Shown: piece after piece, positions 35,341 to 41,864 of the stretch
How positions within the stretch are numbered: position 1 is the first letter of the stretch
How the letters are laid out: every line of letters begins with the position of its first letter
Assembly: GCA_943914465.1 (NCBI GenBank)
Contig: CALUCD010000009.1
Span: forward strand, 1-64,000
DNA from: an uncultured Corynebacterium sp.
GTDB lineage: Bacteria; Actinomycetota; Actinomycetes; Mycobacteriales; Mycobacteriaceae
Direction: 5' to 3'
DNA length: 64,000 bases
Position numbers and translations under genes: made by a program
The notes under the pieces: generated by a model
Databases searched by the model: none
Seen by the model: only the letters and a program-made list of their open reading frames with translations
What the model was told of the DNA's origin: nothing

Positions 35341-35466
35341 TTGGCGTCGGTTTTGCTGTCGCTCTTGGGGGATGCACGCCGAATAGCGTTGAGCCTGGCG
35401 TTTTTCGGCGGTGTAACGGCGCTTCTACGTGGACTGATTGGGCTGGTCGCGGGGCCGGTCACCTAG
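35341..35466 (+). CDS. Possible 41-residue membrane peptide after coaD
   Basis: A short frame in phase with the coaD stop codon, beginning at TTG 35341. It would encode a hydrophobic peptide (MASVLLSLLGDARRIAL..., with FFGGVTALLRGLIGLV) able to form one or two membrane helices. It ends inside the last codon of the convergent ABC ATPase gene. There is no clear RBS. It could be a real small protein, a remnant of a larger gene, or chance. Confidence 0.28.
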   Translation: MASVLLSLLGDARRIALSLAFFGGVTALLRGLIGLVAGPVT

Positions 35467-36236
35467 AACAGCGTGGACAGGAACGCCTGCGTGCGCTCAT
35501 GGGTTGGGTGTTCAAGCACGTCGGTCGGGGTCCCCGCCTCGACAACTCGCCCGTCAGCCATGAATACAATGTGATCGGCGACTTCGCGTGCAAACGCCAT
35601 CTCGTGGGTAACCACAATCATGGTCATGCCTTGGGCGGCCAAGTCTTTCATGACGCGAAGCACCTCGCCGACGAGTTCGGGGTCGAGGGCGGAGGTGGGT
35701 TCGTCAAAAAGCATCAGCTTTGGATCCATCGCAACCGCCCGTGCGATGGCGACACGCTGCTGCTGGCCGCCCGAAAGCTGAATTGGGTAGGCCTGCGCTT
35801 TCGACTCGAGTCCGACCATGTTCAGCAGCTCGAGTGCTCGCGCTTTCGCCTCCTCGACTGGCTGGCCCTTGACGTGGACCGGAGCTTCGATGATGTTCTC
35901 GAGGACCGTGCGGTGGCCGAACAGGTTGAAGCCTTGGAATACCATCCCTATGTCGCGGCGTTGCCGGGCGGCCTCCTTTTCGCTCATCTCGTAGAGGACA
36001 CCGTCGCGCTCGCGGTAACCGATGAGCTCGCCGTCAACGTATAGGCGGCCAGCGCTGACCTTTTCGAGGTGGTTGACGCAGCGCAACAGCGTAGATTTTC
36101 CGGAGCCTGACGGGCCGATGATGCAAGTCACGGTGCCAGGCATGACTTCAAGGTTGATGCCCTGGAGCACGTCGAGGCTGCCGAAGGATTTCCAGACGTC
36201 GACCGCCTGGACCATGGGTGTATGTTTCACGGTCAT
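35463..36236 (-). CDS. Amino-acid ABC transporter, ATP-binding protein
   Basis: GlnQ/HisP-type ATPase of 257 residues energising polar amino-acid uptake. Walker A GPSGSGKST near 40, Q-loop near 91, signature LSGGQQQRVA near 149, Walker B LMLFDEPTSALD near 170, and the switch His in VVTHEM near 206 are all present. It is the last gene of a three-gene minus-strand operon (binding protein, permease, ATPase), six bases after the permease. Only one permease gene is present, so the channel is probably a homodimer. Confidence 0.94.
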   Translation of the reverse strand: MTVKHTPMVQAVDVWKSFGSLDVLQGINLEVMPGTVTCIIGPSGSGKSTLLRCVNHLEKVSAGRLYVDGELIGYRERDGVLYEMSEKEAARQRRDIGMVFQGFNLFGHRTVLENIIEAPVHVKGQPVEEAKARALELLNMVGLESKAQAYPIQLSGGQQQRVAIARAVAMDPKLMLFDEPTSALDPELVGEVLRVMKDLAAQGMTMIVVTHEMAFAREVADHIVFMADGRVVEAGTPTDVLEHPTHERTQAFLSTLF

Positions 36237-36242
36237 TTCGGT

Positions 36243-37217
36243 TTATCGTCCCTTCCGCTGCGACGCGGGTGCCTGAATGATTTCAACGTTGCTCGGGATC
36301 GTGCCTTCTGCATCCGCGAGGCTAGCGAGTTGACGCCCGGTGAGCTGACGGGTCGCACCGCGTTCAAAATACTTTTCCAGGTAGTGCTGGCCGATCATGA
36401 GCACCGAGGTGATGGCGAGGTACCAGGTTGCGGCTACGAGTAGCAGCGGCACCGGTTGGAACAGGGCGGCAGCAATGTCCATTGACCGGCCATACAGTTC
36501 GAGTGAGTACGGCACAGCAACGACCAGTGAGGACGTCTTCAATAGCGAGATGAACTCGTTGCCGGTTGGCGGGATAATAATGCGCATTGCCTGCGGCAAG
36601 ACGGTGCGGCGCATAGTTTGTGACCAGCTCATACCAAGTGCCTTCGACGCCTCAACTTGCCCTTCAGGTACCGAGGCCACACCAGAGCGCACAATTTCTG
36701 CCATATAGGCGGCTTCGTTGAGGCCTAGGCCCACGACTGCCAGCAGGAATGCGGATGAGGTGAACGGATCAAGCGGGATCTCAGCAACTCCGAGGTTGAT
36801 CGTGTCGTAGATCGCTCCGATGAGCCCCCAGAACATGAGCTGGACGTAGACCGGGGTGCCACGAAACACCCATAAGAACACCCAGGCGACCGACTTGAAC
36901 ACTGGGTTTGGGCTCATGCGCATCACTGCGAGCAGTACACCGCCAACCACACCGATGATCATTGCGAGCACGGTAATGGCGACGGTGTGGAGTGCGGCCA
37001 CAGCGATGCGGGTATCAAACAGGTACTGGGCGTAGACGTCCCAGCCGTATGCTCCGTTTCGGGCAGCGCCGATCACAAACCAGGCAATGAGCGCGATAAG
37101 GATCGCGGCGAGAATCCAACGTCCGGGGTGTCGGAGCGGTTTGGCTTCTATACGCTGCGGGCGCGGGGCAGGATCACTCGCGTCCGGGGTGCGAGGCGTG
37201 GTCACACGATTGCTCAT
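36243..37217 (-). CDS. Amino-acid ABC transporter, permease
   Basis: HisM/GlnP-family integral membrane protein, 324 residues. A cytoplasmic N-terminus precedes a first helix at about 30-50; further helices follow, and the EAA loop (EIVRSGVASVPEGQVEASKALGMS, about 190-215) that docks the ATPase is clear. FRGTPVYVQLMFWG near 118 is typical of this family. A cytoplasmic tail of about 45 residues is longer than usual. AAGGAG lies six bases before the ATG. Belongs to the operon of the flanking binding protein and ATPase. Confidence 0.94.
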   Translation of the reverse strand: MSNRVTTPRTPDASDPAPRPQRIEAKPLRHPGRWILAAILIALIAWFVIGAARNGAYGWDVYAQYLFDTRIAVAALHTVAITVLAMIIGVVGGVLLAVMRMSPNPVFKSVAWVFLWVFRGTPVYVQLMFWGLIGAIYDTINLGVAEIPLDPFTSSAFLLAVVGLGLNEAAYMAEIVRSGVASVPEGQVEASKALGMSWSQTMRRTVLPQAMRIIIPPTGNEFISLLKTSSLVVAVPYSLELYGRSMDIAAALFQPVPLLLVAATWYLAITSVLMIGQHYLEKYFERGATRQLTGRQLASLADAEGTIPSNVEIIQAPASQRKGR

Positions 37218-37229
37218 GAAAGCTCCTTT

Positions 37230-38168
37230 TTATCCTTGCCCACGAACTGACTGTTCGTTAATGAGCGCCTCGTCGAGATGGCCGGTTTCGACGTTCCATT
37301 GTTCAAGAATGCGGTCGTAATCACCGGTGTCAATGAGGTGTTGCATGGCGGCGGCCAGTGCGTCGGCCAGGCCTGAGTCCTTGCTCACCGCGAAGCCGTA
37401 GGGGGCAGCATCGAACATTTCACCAACGAGCTCGAGTTTGCCCTCGGAGCGCTGTACCGCCCAGGCCGTGACGGGGGAGTCAGCGCTGAGCGCGTCGGCC
37501 CGGCTGACCAGGGCAGCGAGTGCGGCGTTGTCGGAGGTGTCGAACGACAGCACGGTGATCGGTTCTTTGCCTTCTGCGATGCACTGTTCGTTTTTCGGGC
37601 GGACATCGTCGGTTTCTGAAACGGTTGTGCGCTGTACTGCAACGACAAGCCCACACGGGTCAGCCGGATCTACGGGGTTGTCTGGCTGGGTCGCCCACTG
37701 GATGCCGGCGTACAGGAAGTTGACAAAATCGAAGCTTTCGCGCCGTTCTTCGGTGTCTGTGAACCCGGACATCCCAGCATCTAAGTTGTTTGCTTGCACG
37801 GCGGGCAAAATCATTGCGAAGTCTGTTTCTTGGGGGCTGAAGTCAAGCCCCATCACAGCCGCGGCTGCCCGGCCCAAGTCCATCTCAAGGCCGATGAGTG
37901 TTCCCTGCGAGTCTTTGAACTCAAACGGCGCGAACGGCGGATTTGTGCCGACGGAGAGCGTCCCATCCGCCGCGACCTCTGGGGGGACGAGTGCGGCGAT
38001 CTCGGGCACCGCGTCCGGCACAATCGGGCTCCATCCTTCCGGATTGCCCCCCTCTGCATTGGTTACGCAGCCCGCAAGCTGCGTTGATACCGCGATACAA
38101 CCGAGCACGCCAAAGAGACGCCGCAAAGGGCCACGGGCACGCGATTGTTGGGGGATTGCAGGGCGCAT
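37230..38168 (-). CDS. Amino-acid ABC transporter, substrate-binding lipoprotein
   Basis: A 312-residue lipoprotein: signal peptide with an Arg-rich start, lipobox QLAGC near residue 34, then a periplasmic-binding-protein family 3 domain (VGTNPPFAPFEF, LIGLEMDLGRAAAAVMG, and FAMILPAVQANNLDAGMSGFTDTEERRESF). Such proteins capture polar amino acids; the ligand cannot be specified. The ATG at 38168 follows a good promoter by six bases, implying a leaderless mRNA; starting at 38195 would place the codon upstream of the -10 box. It leads the three-gene transporter operon. Confidence 0.93.
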   Translation of the reverse strand: MRPAIPQQSRARGPLRRLFGVLGCIAVSTQLAGCVTNAEGGNPEGWSPIVPDAVPEIAALVPPEVAADGTLSVGTNPPFAPFEFKDSQGTLIGLEMDLGRAAAAVMGLDFSPQETDFAMILPAVQANNLDAGMSGFTDTEERRESFDFVNFLYAGIQWATQPDNPVDPADPCGLVVAVQRTTVSETDDVRPKNEQCIAEGKEPITVLSFDTSDNAALAALVSRADALSADSPVTAWAVQRSEGKLELVGEMFDAAPYGFAVSKDSGLADALAAAMQHLIDTGDYDRILEQWNVETGHLDEALINEQSVRGQG

Positions 38169-38174
38169 TGCTGC

Positions 38175-38202
38175 ATAATATACGCTCGAATGCACAAAGC
38201 AA
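38175..38202 (-). promoter_or_regulatory. Promoter of the amino-acid ABC transporter operon
   Basis: On the minus strand, TTGCTT (38202-38197) and TATTAT (38180-38175) are 16 bases apart, and the ATG follows six bases after the -10 box. This is a leaderless arrangement for the whole transporter operon. Confidence 0.6.
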
Positions 38203-38235
38203 AGTGCGATTGCGTATCGACGCTACGCTGGGTTC

Positions 38236-38700
38236 CTACCGCCCCACGATGCGGATACCCCGCATGATTAACTCCATGATCTGGCCGAGAACCGCGACGG
38301 TGAGCCAAACTGCTACGAGTACCGAGAGGGCTTGTCCCATGCCCCGCGCGCTGAGCGCAACGTCGCCCGCCGAAGATCCTGACGACATCAGCGATGAGCC
38401 CTCGGCCTCGCGCTGCGCAAGATCAATGGGGTTGAAGCTTTCCGGGACGGTTGATCCATCTGCAAAACCTTGAAGCGCGTCTTGCGCCGACCCGGGCTCC
38501 AGCTGGTCTGCCTGGTCACGAATGAACTCGGAGCTGCCGAGACTTTCCAGCTCTGAAGTCGAGGATTCCTGCCGCGATGACTCGGTGGTCGAAGCCTCAG
38601 ATTCCGCGGCGGTGGATTGTGCGTTCGCTGCTGTGGCACAGACCGCCCCGGATGCGGCGACGGTGCAGGCGAGAATGCCGGATATCATCCTTTTGTGCAT
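38236..38700 (-). CDS. Secreted, C-terminally anchored small protein
   Basis: A 154-residue protein of unknown function. A signal peptide (MHKRMISGILACTVAASG..., cut near ANAQS) is followed by a Ser/Glu-rich stretch of about 35 residues, a helical segment, and a C-terminal hydrophobic helix (about 125-148) ending RGIRIVGR, which would hold it in the membrane with a basic cytoplasmic end. The layout resembles small corynebacterial envelope or porin-associated proteins, but I do not recognise a family. It starts 28 bases after the metallophosphoesterase stop on the same strand and may share its transcript. Confidence 0.65.
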   Translation of the reverse strand: MHKRMISGILACTVAASGAVCATAANAQSTAAESEASTTESSRQESSTSELESLGSSEFIRDQADQLEPGSAQDALQGFADGSTVPESFNPIDLAQREAEGSSLMSSGSSAGDVALSARGMGQALSVLVAVWLTVAVLGQIMELIMRGIRIVGR

Positions 38701-38728
38701 ACGTCGAATGATAACGGCCGGTGCGGGC

Positions 38729-40621
38729 CTACGTACACCCCGGAGGCGAAGACTGTGTACGCGGCAGCGGTCGGCCGTCCTGATCAATCGTGATCGCCTG
38801 GACGTCCGCATAGACACGGCGCTCGACTCGGAGCAGGGCGTAATCGGAATCGAGCACCGGAAAGAGGTGGACTGGTGTGGTGGTGATGATCGCGCGCGGG
38901 CCATCAGCATCACCCGGTGTGATGTCGATCTGCAGATGACCGTAGTGCTTCCCGCCGCTGACCAGTTGGCGGGCGCCGCGTGCGTCATCAACCCACAGCT
39001 CTGGCTCGTCCACGTGGGCCATCCATTCGCGGTAGGAGTTGAACTCGACAGCCACCAGCTCGCCGTGTTCATCGGCCACCCGGTAGTCGCCGCGTAGACC
39101 ATCGGCTGCCACACCTACGTCGATGTTGTGAAAGCCCACCCCGTCGCCGTCGTTATCGATAAATGAGCGCTCAAACATTTCGTCATGGCCCGAGAGAACC
39201 AGCGCGACCCCATAGTGCTCGAACATTGGGGAGTACACGCGCATCGGTGTGCCCGGCTGGTCGCAAGGCGTGGCGGAGGTTGTTGTCGTGCCGTGAATGC
39301 CTGAGGAATACGGGGTGTGGTGAAACTGCACGATGATGATTTGGTGCGCGCGGCGGGCGTCTGCAAGTTGCTTCTGCGCCCAGTTCCACTGGGCCGAACC
39401 GGGGTTGAAATCGGGCTGGTCGGTATTGCCCGCTGCGCGGATGCCCTCGTGGGTGTAACAGGTATTGGTGTCGGTTCCGCACAGACCGATCGCCTCGAAG
39501 GCGCGGTCATTGCCTCGAATCGCTTCGCGTTTTCGTTGCACGTACTCCTCATCAGGCAGCCCATTGGTGGAGTCAAGGGTAATGATCGTCAGCGGACCAT
39601 GATCGACCCGGTAATACGAGCCCGCATGCTCAGGCGTATCCGATCCGAAGGTGTCCACGTACGTTTGGTACGCCCGGCGAGCTTTGTGGGCGCCGTGGGC
39701 GATGCCATTCGTGTGGTAGCCGCCGTTGATCCCGGCATACGTTTCCCAATTCCCAAGCGCAGTGAGCATCGGCACCGATCCCGCCAGATCGCTGACCTCG
39801 CCAGCAAAATAGCGCCAATACTCGTCCCAGGCGGGCTGGTAGCCGGAACCTTGCACAAGGTCACCCGCCACCAACAGCAAATCGGGATGTTGTTCCGCGA
39901 TTGTTTGAACGTTGTAGCGCATCGCTTGATCTTTGGTCAGTGGGTAGCGCGGGACTGCGTTACCGCCGTGGCCGTCACCGCCAAAGGTGGCAAACCATTG
40001 CGAACCCTCCTTGGGCCGATCCAAGGAACCTTGGGCGAGCGTGCGCGTCGACTCCCATGGGCGGGCACCATGGATAGGGGGTCGGCCCGCTGGCCAGGTT
40101 TCCGTGTCTGCAGACGCGATGAGACGAGTGCCCGTCCATGCAGTCTCATCTGATGACCAAGGTTGCGATGGTGGTGCGGTGGCAAACGCGTTGCGGTATT
40201 CCACGCCATCAAGCACAACGCGGTACTCATACCGCGTTGTCGGCTGAAGGTCGCTGAAGCTCACCGAATACTTGAAATTGTGGTTTGACCGCAGCCATGA
40301 CCCCTGCTCAAGCCCCGGTATTTCCTCCGCTACTTCAGCCTCCGTATAGCCGAGGTGGGGTTGCAGTGTTCCCGATACATTCTGCTGATAGAGGAGGTAC
40401 CCGTCGCGCCGCAGTTCGACGCGTGCTGGTGTGCCCAGCTCACCGAAGAAATTCAACGACATGGTAGTCGCACTCGGTTTTTGTAGGTACGGCGTGACCC
40501 GAAAACCAGGTTGCGGTTTGTGCGGATGCGCGTCGGCGTAGCGGTAGGGAAGACCCTCGCGCGCCGTCGTTCGCTGCATCGCTGCCCTCGCCCCCTTCTC
40601 CGGTTTTGACCGCCGCGGCAC
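38729..40621 (-). CDS. Purple-acid-phosphatase-like metallophosphoesterase with altered GNH motif
   Basis: A 630-residue protein with an N-terminal fibronectin-III-like domain (about 40-150) and a calcineurin-like phosphoesterase domain. Metal motifs can be followed: GGDGHGG near 213 (D-x-H), AGDLVQG near 248, GNWETY near 288 where the family has GN(H/D)E, FHHTPYSSG near 420, and SGHDEMFE near 450. The Trp in place of the GNH histidine is unusual, since that residue normally stabilises the leaving group. No signal peptide is visible from this GTG start or from ATG 40579, although most relatives are exported. Substrate unknown; phosphate scavenging is possible. Confidence 0.85.
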   Translation of the reverse strand: MPRRSKPEKGARAAMQRTTAREGLPYRYADAHPHKPQPGFRVTPYLQKPSATTMSLNFFGELGTPARVELRRDGYLLYQQNVSGTLQPHLGYTEAEVAEEIPGLEQGSWLRSNHNFKYSVSFSDLQPTTRYEYRVVLDGVEYRNAFATAPPSQPWSSDETAWTGTRLIASADTETWPAGRPPIHGARPWESTRTLAQGSLDRPKEGSQWFATFGGDGHGGNAVPRYPLTKDQAMRYNVQTIAEQHPDLLLVAGDLVQGSGYQPAWDEYWRYFAGEVSDLAGSVPMLTALGNWETYAGINGGYHTNGIAHGAHKARRAYQTYVDTFGSDTPEHAGSYYRVDHGPLTIITLDSTNGLPDEEYVQRKREAIRGNDRAFEAIGLCGTDTNTCYTHEGIRAAGNTDQPDFNPGSAQWNWAQKQLADARRAHQIIIVQFHHTPYSSGIHGTTTTSATPCDQPGTPMRVYSPMFEHYGVALVLSGHDEMFERSFIDNDGDGVGFHNIDVGVAADGLRGDYRVADEHGELVAVEFNSYREWMAHVDEPELWVDDARGARQLVSGGKHYGHLQIDITPGDADGPRAIITTTPVHLFPVLDSDYALLRVERRVYADVQAITIDQDGRPLPRTQSSPPGCT

Positions 40622-40637
40622 GTCCTTGAAATGGGGA

Positions 40638-40667
40638 TTACGCCGGTTCGACTGCCTACGCTAAACT
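40638..40667 (+). promoter_or_regulatory. Promoter of the CAA-anticodon tRNA
   Basis: TTACGC (40638-40643) and TAAACT (40662-40667) with an 18-base spacer, ending ten bases before the tRNA 5' end. The -35 box is weak. Confidence 0.4.
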
Positions 40668-40677
40668 ATCGTGCCAT

Positions 40678-40751
40678 GCCCCAGTAGCCCAATTGGCAGA
40701 GGCAACGGATTCAAAACCCGTCCAGTGTGAGTTCGAGTCTCACCTGGGGCA
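40678..40751 (+). tRNA. tRNA with anticodon CAA (Leu), atypical short form
   Basis: A 74-base cloverleaf. Acceptor GCCCCAG pairs with CTGGGGC, and the T-arm GTGAG/CTCAC closes TTCGAGT. The anticodon arm ACGGA/CCCGT encloses TTCAAAA, giving CAA, which reads TTG (Leu). Position 31-39 is an A-C mismatch. The variable region is only five bases (CCAGT), whereas bacterial tRNA-Leu has a long variable arm. The 3' CCA is not encoded. It marks the left border of the accessory region. Confidence 0.82.
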
Positions 40752-40815
40752 CAAATCCCGGCCAGCTCGGGTTCTTCTGCCCGGGTGATGATTTCGAACT
40801 CCAGACCCCTCAGCT

Positions 40816-40861
40816 GGGGTTTCGGAATACTTTTTGAAAGTGTTCGGAAAACTTTCACCGG
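40816..40861 (+). repeat. Left copy of the 46-bp island repeat
   Basis: Matches 52493-52538 at 39 of 46 positions on the same strand. The shared core includes TTTCGGAA and GAAAGTGTTCGG. It starts 64 bases after the tRNA. A weaker hairpin (ACCCC/GGGGT) overlaps its left edge. Confidence 0.6.
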
Positions 40862-40931
40862 AACCCCCTCCACTTTTGTTTCCGACAAACAGCGACGCAA
40901 CTCGCTGCCAAAAAGCGCTTCATTGAACGCC

Positions 40932-40976
40932 AAACGCCCGGAAGTCGGCAAGTTAATGCCAATTTCCGGGCGTTTT
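40932..40976 (+). terminator. Strong hairpin terminator
   Basis: Twelve-base complementary arms (40932-40943 and 40964-40975), with an inner GGCA/TGCC pairing in the loop and four T at the right end. It may act in both directions. It probably insulates the tRNA transcription unit from the accessory genes. Confidence 0.55.
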
Positions 40977-41048
40977 CCGTTTTTCGAACACGGCTTCTAG
41001 GCCGCTGCCTCCAGAGCTCATCTTCTGGTGGCTTGCGGCCTACGAGGC

Positions 41049-41198
41049 TTACGCCGCTACTGGCGGAGCGTTCGGGAACGTACCGGCAATTGACCTCTCA
41101 CTCCTCTTGCGTTCGAGGTCATCGCGACCGCCGCGCGGTGTCGGGTCATTGTCATCGCCGCTCTCGTCAAACCAGGCCGGGTCGGAAGCGAGAAGCAC
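41049..41198 (-). pseudogene. Possible gene remnant, C-terminal part
   Basis: A 49-codon minus-strand frame from a GTG, reading MLLASDPAWFDESGDDNDP... and ending PPVAA. The composition (charged, Pro-rich) looks like the end of a real protein, and the frame stays open further upstream into the VOC gene on the other strand. It may be the end of a gene destroyed by insertion, or a small gene in its own right. The rest of 40752-41237 holds only the repeat and the terminator. Confidence 0.28.
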
Positions 41199-41237
41199 GA
41201 CGTTAACGGCGGCGCAGGAAATCGCGGTCGCAATGAG

Positions 41238-41585
41238 TTGGCCGGCATCGTCTACGTCAGCGACATACAGAAGTCGGTTGACTTCTACAGGGACTTGCTT
41301 GACATTGAAACGACGTTTGAAACACCGCGTTACGTCACTTTCGGGTTAGCGGAAGGCGTTGCTCTAGCCCTGTGGACTGGGGAGTCATCGGCTCTGGAAA
41401 ACGAACCGGTTCGGACGTCAGAAGTTTGCCTGAACGTCAGAGCAGAACAGGTGCAGGAGACTTACGACGCCTGGGTGGACAAAGGCGTTCGTATTGTCGT
41501 GGAGCCGCACGAGGACGTTTTTGGCACCACTTTCGTAGTCGCTGACCCGGACGGGAATCGGATTCGGGTCGCGCCAATCGACTAG
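41238..41585 (+). CDS. VOC (glyoxalase/bleomycin-resistance fold) protein
   Basis: A 115-residue single-domain member of the vicinal-oxygen-chelate superfamily. The opening GIVYVSDIQKSVDFYRDLL and the closing FVVADPDGNRIRVAP are diagnostic, and two beta-alpha-beta-beta-beta modules can be traced. Substrate is unknown; family members include glyoxalases, dioxygenases and antibiotic-binding proteins. The TTG start is a weak choice: no good RBS or ATG is in frame, and the normal start residue and short lead before GIVYV suggest the 5' end may have been altered by recombination. It lies between two gene fragments. Confidence 0.75.
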   Translation: MAGIVYVSDIQKSVDFYRDLLDIETTFETPRYVTFGLAEGVALALWTGESSALENEPVRTSEVCLNVRAEQVQETYDAWVDKGVRIVVEPHEDVFGTTFVVADPDGNRIRVAPID

Positions 41586-41628
41586 AAATCCGAAGGCTGC
41601 GCGACCTTAACGGTTCAAGGATGCACCA

Positions 41629-41818
41629 CTAATTGTAGTCGTACCCGTTTTTCTCGTACACAGCTTCGACACTCGCCGCCTCGGCCACCGCCGCGCGAAC
41701 CGCTTCGGACTTCAAGTCGAGAACTTTGAGCGACTCGGCGTCCGCTCCGGAGACCGACTCGAATGCAGGTTCGCCCCATGGACCGTTTTGTCGGGCCCGT
41801 GGCGGGTCCCCGGCTACT
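41629..41818 (-). pseudogene. 3' fragment of an unidentified gene
   Basis: The minus strand here encodes over 60 codons without a stop (…GPWGEPAFESVSGADAES… to a final YEKNGYDYN), with strongly coding-like codon use (GC-rich third positions). No ATG, GTG or TTG start is in frame before the next upstream stop near 41850. It looks like the C-terminal end of a gene whose body was lost when the restriction-modification operon arrived. I cannot name the family. The plus strand of 41586-41840 holds no gene. Confidence 0.42.
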
Positions 41819-41864
41819 GTGTTAAGTAACGAAAACGCACGCCAACAGGGCTAAGGAGACACAG

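Noticed and set aside
35325..36044. Plus-strand frame running through coaD's end and the ABC ATPase gene
   Set aside because: Begins with a lipobox-like GGC stretch, but most of it is antisense to a highly conserved ATPase.
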